Counted from the first letter of the stretch, positions 11,931-22,798 are shown. The stretch: 64,000 nt of DNA from Steromphala cineraria (GCA_916613615.1 OU744735.1:54824082-54888081); one strand, 5' to 3'. Notes: generated by a model from the sequence alone, not told the origin. Numbers and translations are program-made.

Positions 11931-13069
11931 TCTTTTTTTATCACTTTATTTCATTTTTGGGTACCATACGTGTACATAGTTATTCCACAAAAAAACTTTT
12001 CAACATGAAGTACATTATATCAAGGTAGTAACATGGTATACATTCTCAATCCAATGCGACAAAATTGCAAACCAACAGGACAATAAGAGGTAATTTATGT
12101 AAAAAGGCTGTGGCAAGAGGACCAAAAGGAAATGAATTTTTCATATCTACAGTCCGTATAGAGGATCTGTTTACTGACACAATATATTTTAGGCCGTTTA
12201 TATGTGGTTTTCTGTTTTTGCATTATGTATATATGAAATGTTTGGTTACATTAAAGATCAAGTTCAAAACGTCATTTCTTTTTTCTTTGTAGCCCAACAT
12301 TAAGTGTACTATATCGGGTTTCAATCTTATGCCAGGTTTTCGGTTTATCCATTCCAACAGCTGATGCCACAGACTCTCTACATGTACACAATTAAATAAT
12401 AGATGCTTTATCGTTTCGTTTGAACATTTGCAAAAAGTACACAATGGGGAATCTTGTAATTTGTAAAGAAATGCACTTTTGTTCGTTGTTAGAATTCTGT
12501 GAATAATGCGGTACTGAAACCACCTTAATTTATAAGTACCTGTGCTTCGGAATGGTATATAATTATATATGATCCACTCTTCCTTTAGAAAATAAGACTC
12601 AAAATCGGTTTCCCATTTTTTCTCACTACTGAGCATATCCGATGGCAATTCGGATTTGATAAGATACATGTAGAAATCTTTACATCCCTTTTTAGCCTTA
12701 TAAAGTACTTTCAGATTATTGGGCATATCGAGTTTGTTATGAAGATTTTGTGAAGTCGTTTGAATATATTTCTTTATACAGTGTATCAAACCGATAAATT
12801 CCAAAAAGTTAGTTTTTAAGTGATATATTTTTTGAAATTAAGTAAAGTTTAGAAAGGTGCCATCCATTTTCAATAGATCATTTATAAAATTTATGTTTGC
12901 TTTCACAAAGTGTTTGATCAAAACTGGTTTTTGAGCAATCTGAATATTGTCATTTGTCCAAAGATACTCTGATCGAATATCGCTCACAGTTAATTTACCT
13001 TGCAGTGTGGCCCATGCGTTAAAAACATCTTTCAAAAACACATTTCTTATATATGGTATAATATTTTCT
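11931..13069 (-). mobile_element. Non-LTR retrotransposon (LINE), 3' part with 3'UTR
   Basis: The minus strand reads the C-terminal part of an ORF2-type protein. At 12838-13060 there is a segment with Y-I-R-N-V-F-L-K-D-V-F-N-A-W-A-T-L. After a stop and frame change comes 12223-12804, with R-S-T-G-T-Y-K-L-R-W-F-Q-Y-R-I-I-H-R-I and a zinc-binding C-T-F-C...E-T-I-K-H-L-L-F-N-C end (zf-RVT-like). Below the stop lies a 3'UTR of about 290 bp closing with AAATAAAG and a short A-rich tail near 11935-11950 (minus-strand sense). The RNase/zinc-finger end places it in the L1/Tx1-like group only tentatively. It is broken by stops and frameshifts and is a dead copy. Confidence 0.8.
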
Positions 13070-13436
13070 TTAAAGGGACAGTAGCACGTTTTGTAATAAT
13101 TTTATATTTCAAATTTTTCACTGATAATTGTACGTTAAGGCTAAATGTATTATTTTCAAAGTGTCAAAAATCTCATTACAGAGGCCAACCTTCCATAGTC
13201 AGGGAAACAAAGTATGAAGATTCACCTAAAATTCATTGGCGGCCATTTTTTTTGTGAACACCTTTAAATCATTTTGTGTAGGAAAAAGGAATCGCATGGC
13301 TAATCTTTACATTATATATTTGAATTACTACTGCTTCATTTAGTTTAAATGCATTGTCTGTCAATAGGAACCATTAATTTTCATTTTCCTGACATCACCT
13401 TATATTCCCCCTAAAAACGTGCTACTGCCCCTTTAA
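13070..13436. mobile_element. TTAA-flanked MITE, copy 2 (359 bp, inverted)
   Basis: TTAA at 13070-13073 and 13433-13436 flanks 13074-13432. The ends are AGGGACAGTAGCACG and ACGTGCTACTGCCCCT. It aligns with 2395-2752 in the opposite orientation over its full length, including CATTGGCGGCCATT in the middle. Its right TTAA is also the left TTAA of the 4276-bp element. The ORF over 13000-13257 is a chance read across the LINE/MITE junction. Confidence 0.9.
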
Positions 13437-13693
13437 GGAGAGATGGGACGTAGCATTTTCGACTTCTGCGCATGACAGTTTTAACGTATTTCGCGTTGTT
13501 AGAAAGTTTACGTCTATGATTAAAAAACTAAATTTATGCATTTTAAAATAATGTATCTAAGTATTTATAGCATGAAATGTCAGTTAACTGTTATAACATT
13601 CATACATCAGCGTTTGGTTTGCATTTTTGAGAGTTTTACGGCACCCGATCGGTTTACGGCAATGTTTGTAAACAACGATCAGCTGATTTCGTA

Positions 13694-14077
13694 ATGAGTT
13701 GGCACAATGCTCGATCATCGCGATTGGGGCAATTTTGTAGCCTTTCGAAGTTCAAAAGATCCCAGGTTGTCTCCAAAGCTTTGTCTGTGTGTCAAATGGA
13801 AACTTTGCACGTTTCTTTGCCCTGGCTGATTGACCACGACTATCATCATGCGGTAGAAGTACCTAAACAGAAAGTGCCCGCACCCGTCTCAGTTTCACTC
13901 GGCCATGTTATACGTGAAGAGGTGGACGATCCGGCTGACATTCCCGACACCGATTCTACAACTTTGTTTCCTCTCCCACGAGTAAATTCAAGACTGGACA
14001 GAAGGAAGAAGAGTAGCTGACCTGCAAGTTCTTGCCTGTCAACTTGACCACTATGTCCGGTGCAGTTCTCGTCTCAG
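13694..14077 (+). CDS. Exon-like ORF inside the TTAA element, possible Mutator-like transposase N-terminus
   Basis: An ATG-started frame runs 108 codons (to 14020). It contains S-S-R-L-G-Q-F-C-S-L-S-K-F-K-R-S-Q-V, L-P-W-L-I-D-H-D-Y-H-H and an acidic stretch E-E-V-D-D-P-A-D-I-P-D. GC content is clearly above its surroundings. Just before its stop, a second frame (from about 13994) reads W-T-E-G-R-R-V-A-D-L-Q-V-L-A. G-R-R-V/I-V-D/E-L-x-x-L is a motif I associate with the N-terminal domain of Mutator-like transposases in invertebrates; this is recall, not a search. The second frame runs into CTCAG/GTAAAT at 14077/14078, a good splice donor. One base of shift near 13990 separates the two frames, so the gene is probably broken here. 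Confidence 0.4.
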
Positions 14078-14719
14078 GTAAATTTCTTTTATATTAAATA
14101 CTGTCACATAAAAAACGATCCACATTTTTCTAAAAAGTGCAATTGGTTGATTATTCGTAAAGTTTTAACTTGATTACAAATTATTTTTATTTATCAAAGC
14201 TCAAAATTCACCACTATTTTGAAAATTCAAAGTTGTTTTTCATAACTTAAAAAAAGATAATCAACTAATATATGAAATTAAAAAAACAAGATATTTGTAT
14301 GACGTCTTGTCATTAGCTGTCTATTTCAATTCAAACTTTTGATGAAAAGTGTCATAAGCAATATTTAAAAATATTTTTGATGAAGTAATTGGATTTCATT
14401 ATTCTCATTCAAAAATGTGTAGCATTTTAGAAATTTGAAGCATAAGAATACTTATATTCTATTAGACCATGAGCGATTTGGTTTTTTTCATACTTGATAA
14501 CATTAGGGAAATTATAAGATTAGAAGAAAAATAATGTCGCTTTTGTTTCTCAATTTCTATTTTGCAACTAGGATACATTCATTCACAAATAAATTAATTG
14601 ATGAAAGACTAGTTACCTTGTCTTGAATACCACTTTCATTGTAAGATAAATCCCCATTAAAACATTATCAGGGATGTTATCTACTCAAAGTCACCAGGAC
14701 AGCTGAGAAAATTATGAGA

Positions 14720-14931
14720 TACCGTAATTCCTCCAATAAGCGCCGGGTCTCCAATAAGCACCCAGGTCCAAACCATTGAATTATGTCCCTTAGTAATATT
14801 GTTACAGATATTCATTGTTAAATACTGTTTAACACAAACTTCAATTTTCTATGAAAGAAAAGTGCCAGACCAGACCTCCAATAAGCACCGCGGGTAAAGA
14901 GGCCCAGGCGCTCATTTGAGGAAATACAGTA
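14720..14931. mobile_element. Small MITE with ~25-bp imperfect TIRs, nested in the TTAA element
   Basis: The left end TACCGTAATTCCTCCAATAA and the right end, which in reverse complement starts TACTGTATTTCCTCAAATGA, both run into GCGCC. TA at both edges suggests a Tc1/mariner-type TA target. Internal CTCCAATAAGC is repeated. It has no ORF. It lies inside the presumed intron between the exon-like pieces at 14077 and 14980. Confidence 0.65.
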
Positions 14932-14979
14932 TTCTCTTAAATCTATCAGATAGATTGACTTTGTCTATTGTTTCCACAG

Positions 14980-15044
14980 AAACTGATGCCCACATAACCC
15001 AGATTGCCATCTTACCCCACAAACCAAAAACTAAACAAGCCTGA
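14980..15044 (+). CDS. Possible second exon of the cargo gene
   Basis: A TTTCCACAG acceptor ends at 14979. If joined to the donor at 14077, the frame starting at ATG 14053 continues through G-A-V-L-V-S-E-T-D-A-H-I-T-Q-I-A and stops after K-Q-A (TGA at about 15042). The join gives only 29 residues. It is not in the frame of either longer reading of the first exon, so it may be an untranslated or miscalled exon. The acceptor is good. The peptide is not recognised. Confidence 0.25.
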
Positions 15045-16560
15045 GATGTGACTGGTCTTACTTTTGATGGTCAACAGATGTTCAAGCATTATAAACCTTG
15101 TTTGAAATCATTCTTGGGATTCTTGAAAATATTTCTTGAAAAGATTCAACAAATTTATTTTATGTGGCCATAATGCCAAAACCTTTATTCTAGGGTATTT
15201 GTCAATTCAATTGATGTGATAAGTTCAATGATTATGCACCAACTTTAGTTGGTTTTATTGACACACTGCCATTGTTCAAAGAAATGTTTATAGAAAAATC
15301 TTGTTACAAACAGGATTTTCACAGATTGTCACACATTTGCAGGTCACAAGACCAAAAGGGCCCAATTGTACATAATTCTGAGTCTTTATTATTGTACAAA
15401 CACATAACTGCAAATATTGCAATTTCTCATAAAAAAAGCCTTGGTAGAGGATGTTCAATTTGGAATCAAATATCATTAGCCAAGTATATGTATTATCTAT
15501 TTAGTAATAAAGAAACTAAAACATCATTGAATCAACATACAGGTACTAGAAAAGTAACAAAAAGACCCAACCATCATGTAATTTATAATTAAGTAAAAAA
15601 TTTGCTTTGATATTATAACTGTAACTGCCAAGACCAATATAGTTTAGTAAATTTGTCTTCAAATAAGTTTATGTGAATGAAATATAAATTTAAAAAATTA
15701 CATTGAATAAATCAATTGTGGTCCCTAAATTTTTTAAAGAGAAAGTAAATACATTGAATGAGGATTATGAGCACATCTTTGAGAGTTAGATATTTGTTTA
15801 CTTTATCTGATGGACAAAAAATTCTATAATGGAGAAATCTTCCAAAACAAGCTAGCAGAATATTATTGCCTTTTTGCTAAGATTAGGTCTAAAAGATACC
15901 TGCTAATATTATATATTGTTTACTATGTATCAGTCCATAGATTTGATGAATGATGTTAGATCTTACTACCTACAGATTCAATTACTAGAAATTTCACATC
16001 ACAATTATTATTTACTACTGTTTGATGATTTACTATGAAAACATTGAATTCTTAGAAGAAGTTATTTTGTCTTGAAAGATATTTTGTTATTTAAGAATCT
16101 GAAATTAAAAAAAAATACCCCCCTTAGAATTTTAAACATTGGATTTTGTCCCCAAATCATAACAATTGTGACCTATTTGCCTGCTTTTGGAACCTGATAA
16201 AAAGAGTCAATGGATTTGACAAACTATTCATGTATCAGATATTGAATGTGTGATATAGCTATGTGGATTATGGATATCATATTGTTTATTAGTTATGTGT
16301 GCTCTTATCATGTGTCCCTTATCAATAGGTTAAATTGTGTATTGAATATAATGACTGAATCATTTGGTGCTAAATTTACAACAAATAAAGCCTTTTGACA
16401 TCAGTTTTTACTTTTGTTATCATTTGTTATAGCAGCCAAAGAGTCTGATAGCCAGACCCAAAAATAAAATAAAAGCCTAAGCAAGTCTATTATAATACTT
16501 GAGCGCTCAATTTTAGGAAATGAAGAAATCACAGTCTCCTTTTCATTATTTTTACATGTG
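15045..16560. other. Interior of the TTAA element without recognised coding sequence
   Basis: A+T-rich. A 106-codon plus-strand ORF (15272-15592) and its minus-strand shadow have lysine/asparagine-rich translations with no motif and no splice context. I read it as chance or as a remnant. Nothing else was seen. Confidence 0.4.
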
Positions 16561-16568
16561 TGTTTTTT

Positions 16569-16587
16569 GGGGGGGGGGGGGGGGGGG
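16569..16587 (+). repeat. G19 homopolymer
   Basis: An unbroken run of 19 G, followed by A and four more G, preceded by T6. It can form a G-quadruplex and its length is likely to vary or be miscalled by sequencing. It lies inside the 4276-bp element. Confidence 0.9.
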
Positions 16588-17041
16588 AGGGGTTGCACGA
16601 AATTTCCTCTTTGAATCGTAATGATGTTGTCGATATTATCTGAAGAGTGCTGCAGATTTAAATTAAATCATTTTCTTGGAACTTTCGGACGGCACAAACA
16701 TTTTCATAAAAATCAAGATGACTTGAGTTGTGAAGAATCTCCGATAGATAAATGTAACATGTTGATCAAATAATCTACATTATGAAAGAATTTCGGGTTG
16801 CAGGCCTGAATAGTACTGCTTTACAATGTAGGGTTATCTGTCTATAATACGTAATGTGTTCTGTAGCTACCTGCATAACTTTATTTCGTCCTGACCATAG
16901 AATGATGTCGTATCTATTGCAAACCCGGAAGTGGGATCGTGGCTGATTTGTCTAGCCTCGAGCCAAACTTTGTTCCTAAACTTTGTTACAAATTTAATTA
17001 TGTATCTCAAATGTTAATCAATTTAATTAACTTATCAAAAC

Positions 17042-17712
17042 GTGTTTCTTGTTGTTTTCAGTCTGTTTTCAAATATACTTTTATCATTTGATATGGTCCG
17101 CAAAGCGCCCGGCGCAAGCGCTTCTCTGTATTTTGAAAACACGCCGTGTGACGCGCTGCACTGTGCACAGTACTGTCCGGCGACGCGAAAAATCGAATTT
17201 CGGCTTTCATATAATGTACATTTCGCGTCATAACTTTTTAATTCGTTCGGTGACCCCTAATGAATTATATATTTTTGGAAAGAAGAAGCGATTTTCTTTC
17301 ATGTCACAAAGTATGAGAAAATCGTAAAATGTGTGAATATAATTTATCAATACAATCGGTTAGAAAATGTTTTCGTAAATAGCAATTTTCATTTTCATAC
17401 CATCATAACTTTTTTTTTAATATTATTTTTTTCCAAAAAAAGGCATTTACAATACTTTTTTATATTTAATCCCACATAATATGAAAAATTAAAGCAGTAT
17501 TACAACTCTTTTTATCTAAAAAATAACCTTAAACAGTGATGCCATTTTTTGACATTTCTCCCGTGGCCACAAATTTCAATGGGCTGTAGCTCCGAAAAAC
17601 GTTCGGTGACCCCCATTTTTTATTTCATATATGCATTCTTCATATAAAAAATAACCAATGTACCAAAAATTAGAAAATTCTAAAATATTTGAGTTGTTCG
17701 TCCCATCTCTCC
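17042..17712 (+). repeat. Right subterminal region of the TTAA element with degenerate repeats
   Basis: A pyrimidine tract ending TTTTCAG (about 17061) precedes a GC-rich patch with GCGCCCGGCGCAAGCGC (about 17105-17121). Then GTTCGGTGACCCC occurs twice (about 17242 and 17601), each after a CATAACT or GTAGCTCCG lead and followed by A/T-rich text with ATATTTTTGG or ATTTTTTAT. A third, weaker unit starts at 17403. Subterminal repeats next to a TIR are commonly transposase binding sites; that role is inferred here. Confidence 0.5.
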
Positions 17713-17716
17713 TTAA

Positions 17717-17900
17717 GGTAAGTTGAGCCCATTTCTATAGGATCCGGTGTTCAAAGGCTTGTATCATCAGTTTTCTTTTTACTTTATCTGGTTTACCTTT
17801 CCATATAAATAGGAAGCAGTTTTGTTGTAACTTATTTATTATATCAATTTTCGGGTTAGGGATGGATGTAAAAGATGATTAAGCTTTGGCAAAATGAGAC
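17717..17900 (-). mobile_element. Displaced 5' remainder of the same LINE
   Basis: On the minus strand one frame reads I-P-N-P-K-I-D-I-I-N-K-L, then F-L-F-I-W-K-G-K-P-D-K-V-K-R-K-L-M-I-Q. This is the characteristic stretch just downstream of the reverse-transcriptase core in ORF2 proteins (compare F-L-W-x-G-K-P-D-K-I-K-R). The upstream P-K-L-N-H-L is in another frame, so it is frameshifted. Joining 17716 to 13069 across a single TTAA restores sequence order, which shows that everything from 13074 to 17712 inserted into this LINE. No RT core lies beyond 17900, so the copy was already 5'-truncated. Confidence 0.75.
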
Positions 17901-18919
17901 TTTTTTTCAGTCATATCTTGTCTTTTGACTTTGACATTTGTACTTGACATTTAGCAGATGACCCAAATTTGTCGTCTGACTACTTTAAGTCTGTACGGCA
18001 AAAGAGTTCCTCACAATAATCAGCAAATCACAAAATTCATATGTATTTTAATTATTATTATAAAGCAATACTCATGAAACCTCATTTGAAATATCAAATT
18101 GATAAATTGAAAGTTTCCCAATTGGTAATCCGTGTAAACATTTACAGATATGTTTAGAAATGAAAACGAGGTGCGATCATTCAATGAACATTGATTTAAT
18201 GTAGCAATTTTAGTTTCCTGCTTTCAATTTCAAATGAATCCAATTGATCCCTGTCGACTATTTCCAGTCATTTTAATAATACAATATGTATTTTGGACAA
18301 ATTGGATAAAAGTTGATTATTCTTTATTGGCCAATCAACGTTTATTACATTGTTAAACATACCTAAAACCAAAAGAGATCACATTTGAGAGCAATGATTA
18401 TTTTTGGTATCCCATGTGGGTCACATCAATTTGATGGTTAGATTGTTCTGACAACTTACACGACCTGGCGTGTTGTCCTAATCAAGGTCTTCATTCCTTA
18501 GGGTAATCAAGTCGTAAGAGTTTCTATTTGTTGATAACATATACAGGAATACGATCATGCGTGATATGGTTTCATGAGAGGACTCCTCATGATCAGTTAC
18601 AAATTTGATCAACGAATTTCTTAGAAATCTATAGTTAAGAAACAACAATATTTACAAGCAAGAACAAACATCATATCTTGGAGATTGAAGTGATATTCCA
18701 CTGGCTATGTTTAATCATTACAGGAGATACGTGGCTTGTCCAGAGGATTTACCTTGAGAGGAAATGAACAAATAGGTGCTTACATGCTTGGTTACATTAT
18801 TGCCTTTTGTGCTTTGTGTTCTTCGACATAGTTTAAAACAAATGACTTTAAATATACCTATTCAATGACTGTATCAAAATATGCATGTGAAATGTTAGAT
18901 AAATGATAATTGTTCAATG
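17901..18919. other. No recognised feature
   Basis: A+T-rich unique sequence to the right of the LINE remnant. The LINE frame does not continue. Confidence 0.4.
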
Positions 18920-19185
18920 TCTTGACTATAAAAGCCTCTATTCATGGATATGCCTATCAAGACATCAATTGTTCCTAAGGGAACTGTCAGTCTATTACAC
19001 CAAGAGCTAGACAGGGTTAACTGCACATGCTCGGAGCTTTTTGAGTTGATTAGATACCAAGCCTATGAATAATATTAGTCATTTATTGTATAACCTGACA
19101 GACCCATGATTGCTTAAGGATTATGGGGGGTCATGTTCGCACCTGAAGCAGCAGTAGAAACATACGATATTCTGCAAGCATTTAA
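18920..19185 (+). repeat. Block Z, copy 1
   Basis: The strings ATCAATTGTTCCTAAGGGAA, GACAGGGTTAACTG, ATGAATAATATTAGTCATTT and TATTCTGCA occur in the same order at 23448-23690. A TATA-like GACTATAAAAGCC sits at about 18923-18935 just before the block, so a promoter is conceivable. No ORF is kept in both copies. Confidence 0.55.
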
Positions 19186-19900
19186 CAAAAAACCGTGTTT
19201 ATTCTTAAGTCATCCTCCAGAATTGAGAAATGGTGTTCAATAGTAAATGGTGTCTATTATGTAAATATATTACCAGCGCTTGTGAACAGTTTTCCTGGAT
19301 CTTTCATGCTATACACGATGAACAGGTTAGACTAAAAGTGTTTTTTAAGATTTCTCTAGATTTTGATGGTAGTTTAATTTCGACAGGGGTTACTGATGGA
19401 GTAACATATCAAAATATCTAAAGAATGAAACAGTTCTAAGCATGTCATATGCCACTGTTACTTTTTCTAACCATTGCACCTAGCATTTCGGCAAGTTGAG
19501 AATTGTTTGATAATCTTTATTTAGACTTGCTGTAAAGCATTAGCAAATCTACTGAGGTAACATATGTATTACATGAGAAAGATTGTTGAATAAAAAATTA
19601 CATTGAAAGACCAGGGCCTACTTTCACAAAGCAACCTTTACTAAGATTGACCTTAACTCCCATTCTTTAACATTGCACTAAGGCAACCTTAAGGACTTAC
19701 GATCACCTTAGGGCTTTGTGAAAGAGGGCCCAGCTCATTACTGTTTATATTATATTTAACGGTATACTTGATTAAATTATTCATTTAAATACATATTGAA
19801 ATGTTAAATATCATATCTAATGATTGATTTGAATGCAATTCATTTAATCTAATGATTAATCAAATGCATGTCAGGGCGAGAGTGGACAAGTCACTCATTT
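19186..19900. other. No confident feature; one 63-codon ORF
   Basis: The plus-strand ORF at 19230-19421 has a fairly protein-like composition (F-S-W-I-F-H-A-I-H-D-E-Q, D-F-D-G-S-L-I-S-T-G-V-T-D-G-V). It has no homologue in the window, no recognised motif and no clear splice context. The strings TTTCACAAAGCAACCTT and CTTTGTGAAAGAGGGCC form an inverted pair (19622-19735), a possible small MITE. Confidence 0.3.
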
Positions 19901-21215
19901 GTTGCTAAGCTCTGACATAAGTTTGCTGCAATGTTGGAAATCTGTCCCATTTATCATCATGTCATTACTTTATTGTATAGAAAAAGGCCAAATGTTATTT
20001 TCCTTCGTTTTAATTGCATTCACATATGATTAACATATAACAACAATTATTTAATTATTTGCATTGGATTCGTTTTTCCATAAATAAACTTTAGTTTTCG
20101 GCACATTAAATACAGAAGTATACTTCAACGGCAATGAAAAAAAACCCCTCATTTCCTTATCAAAATCATTATTTTAATTAACTCAAATTGCATCATACTT
20201 CATCTACTTAATGTTTATTTACGAATAAATTCAATTTATTCAACTTTTCATATCAGAGTTTATTCAATATGAATTGATACGAAACTCAAATTATATAAAA
20301 ACTTTGACAGTGATTTCTTCACGCTATAAAGATAGCTTTATCTTGGAATATTTTCAAAATATTATGTAGATAGTGCTAAAAGTAACTTCCCAGTGTTCAA
20401 TATATTAAATATGTGCACAGATAAGATATCTAAATTCATCACACATAGTGCAAAATATGAAATTGTCATATAGTTAATTAAAAGCACCATGTCACTCCCA
20501 AATCCGTTAGTGAACTGTATCTACTTAATTGTCTGACACAAGTTTGCTGTTGGGAATCTGTCCCATTTATCATTATGTCATTACTTTATTGTATAGAAAA
20601 AGACCAAATGTTATCTTTCTTCGTTTTTATTGCATTCACATATGATTCACATATAACAACACTTATTTAATTATTTGGATTCGTTTTGCATTTGCATTTT
20701 TCATTTGTAAGAGACAAAATATTCCAAATACTGTTTTTATATTTTGTCCATAAATAAACTTTATTTTCCGGCACATTTAATACAGAAGTACTTTAACGGC
20801 AATGAACAAAAAATACTCATCTCCTTATCAAAATCATAATTTTAATTAACTCAAAATTGCATCATACTTCGTATACTTAATGTTTAATTATGAATAAATT
20901 CCTAGCCTTATTATATCATTCAACTTTTCATATCAGAGTTCATTCAATATTGATTGATACGAAACTCAAATTATATTAAAACTTTGACAGTGATTTCTTC
21001 ACGCTATTAAGAGAGCTTTATCTTATATCTTCAAAATATTATGTAGTTAGTTCTAAAATTAACTTCACATCAGTGTTCTATATATATCAAATATGTGCAA
21101 AGATATAAATATCTTAATTCATACCACATAGTACAAAATATGAAATTGTTATGGAGTTAATTAAAAGCACCATGTCACTCCCGAATCCGTTACGGAAATG
21201 TATCTACTAAATTGT
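19900..21215 (+). repeat. Tandem duplication, two ~630-bp units
   Basis: Unit 1 runs from about 19912 to 20531 and unit 2 from about 20532 to 21215. Both begin CTGACAYAAGTTTGCTG, continue GAATCTGTCCCATTTATCAT and end AAAAGCACCATGTCACTCCC with ATCCGTTA. They are about 90% identical by eye with several small indels, for example an additional stretch near 20690-20740 in unit 2. No ORF is conserved, so this is a local non-coding duplication. Confidence 0.85.
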
Positions 21216-21799
21216 CTTAGGATAATAATGAAGAAGCAATTATTCAGTTTGAATTACAACAAAAGAGAATACTAAGCGTACAACCTATCTATCTTTTCCA
21301 AATGTTCACAACAATGCAATTTATGCAATACCTATCAAATAGAAAATACTTAAATGTCAAAAACATTTTTTTTAAATTTCTAGGAACATTTGGTCACTCA
21401 ATGATATTACCGAATGTTTCAATAATTTTCGTTTTTTCAATCTTTTATTCACTATCAAACCAATAGAAACCTTACATCATCAAAATATATCATTGACTGG
21501 CCACTATTCAAATCACTTGACTACTCCCGTGGTGTAAGGAAGATGAGTATTCATTTCTGTGGAAATGTTTAGTGAAAGATGGTCTTTGTACTTTGCAATT
21601 GACCTTGAGTGTGATTCTATGTTATTGAAAGAAAGTCAGTCACATTTGGTCTGACTTTATCGTCTGTTCTCTGGAACCCAATGACAATGATCAGGTGACC
21701 CCTACAAATCTTCTTAATACCGCGAGTCTGAACTGCATCTGAGTTCAACACAATGCTTAGCTGATCACCAAATAAATCTCATTTATATCACTTGTTTAA
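21216..21799. other. No recognised feature
   Basis: A+T-rich with no conserved ORF. A hexamer AATAAA at about 21771 precedes block W, which is not informative alone. Confidence 0.35.
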
Positions 21800-22050
21800 A
21801 TTACAACCAAGTTCTACACAATGAATTGCAGGATTGATTGTCCAATAAACTCTCATTCATCCCCTGTGTGTGTCTGGGAGTTGTGAACAAGTCAGACATT
21901 CTTATCCAGCTAGCTTTAATGAATTAAACCTTCAGCCAGCTTGGAGCTGGTCAATATTAATCACGTTACTGAACAAGTCTTTTTCTCAGCGGTTTTCCTC
22001 TGGTTGGGTTTAATTGGATCTGAAGGTCTTTCCTGTAAGATTCAGAAGTG
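21800..22050 (+). repeat. Block W, copy 3
   Basis: It matches 2880-3200 over TTCTACACAATGAATTG, TCATCCCCTGTGTGTG, ATGAATTAAACCTTCAGCCA and GGTCAATATTAATCA, with GGTCTT near the end. It is non-coding by frame comparison. Its distance to block Z (23448) hints that Z and W belong to one older duplicated segment. Confidence 0.6.
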
Positions 22051-22510
22051 TTACAGAATCATTATGTATTTGTTTAATGATTCCTTTAGTGACTTTATCA
22101 ACAAATATCTAATCAATTAGTTCACCTTTCAGTAAATCATGTTCACCAGGTAAAGATAGGTTTTGAAACAGAATCAAGGTTTTTTGTATTTATTGAATAT
22201 TGGGGGAACGTCGAGTTGTTAGATTTCTTGGTTCAAAATTATCAAATGCCAAATTATTCCAAATACACCGAGTCAAAAAAGTGGGATTGCCATAGATCTA
22301 TGTAGCACCGGAAATGATGATCATTGAAATTAAGTCGAAGATCCTCAGATACTATATTGTCTTTTTTCAATTACTTTCAAGTTGAGTATAGTATTCTTTT
22401 TTATATGTTGTGAACCTTTGGTACAAATTGATAAATCACAATGAAATAACACTTTTCTCTAATTTTCCTAATTCTGATGCATGGTGCATGTGGTCTTCAG
22501 GTAATCCATC
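22051..22510. other. No recognised feature
   Basis: A+T-rich sequence between block W and the truncated MITE. Nothing was seen. Confidence 0.35.
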
Positions 22511-22798
22511 TTAAAGGGGCAGTAGCACGTATTTAGGGGTAACATAAGGTAATGTCAAGAAAATGAACTAAATGAAGCAGTAATAAGTCAAATATATAAT
22601 GTAAGTTTAAGCAATACAATTCCTTTTTTTACACAAAATGAATTAAAGTTGTTCACACAAAGATGGCTGCCAATGGATTTTATGTGAATCTTTATAATTT
22701 GTTCTCTGACTATGGCTGATTGGATTGTTTAATGATATTTTGATACTTTCAAAGTAATACATCTAGCATAACGTACAATTATCAGTGAAGAATACAAT
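22511..22798 (+). mobile_element. TTAA-flanked MITE, copy 3, 3' end missing
   Basis: TTAA (22511-22514) followed by AGGGGCAGTAGCACG and then sequence matching copy 1 through ACAATTATCAGTGAA. The last ~25 bases and the second TIR are absent, and the SINE begins at that point. Copies 1 and 3 share orientation. The SINE either inserted with a deletion or marks the edge of a rearrangement. Confidence 0.85.

Larger units (their letters stand above)
13437..17712 (+). mobile_element. 4276-bp TTAA-flanked TIR element with gene-like cargo
   Basis: Inverted 14-bp ends GGAGAGATGGGACG (13437-13450) and CGTCCCATCTCTCC (17699-17712) are bordered by TTAA at 13433-13436 and 17713-17716. The TIR resembles that of the neighbouring MITE (about 8 of 14 positions, both ending ACG), so both may be moved by related piggyBac-type enzymes. 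Inside are an N-terminal exon-like ORF (13694-14077), a matching second exon at 14980, a nested small MITE (14720-14931), a G19 run and subterminal repeats near the right end. No DDE/DDD transposase core was found. It is therefore either a non-autonomous element with captured sequence or a decayed autonomous one. Confidence 0.75.

Noticed and set aside
12065..12292. 75-codon plus-strand ORF
   Set aside because: It lies antisense in the 3'UTR of the LINE.
15272..15592. 106-codon ORF inside the TTAA element
   Set aside because: Its K/N/S-rich translation has no motif or splice signals at useful places; the antisense ORF is equally open.
19230..19421. 63-codon ORF with protein-like composition
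   Set aside because: No homologue, no paralogous copy and no splice or promoter context; kept only as a note.
19900..21215. CRISPR-like array
   Set aside because: Only two long units, A+T-rich animal sequence, no short regularly spaced direct repeats.
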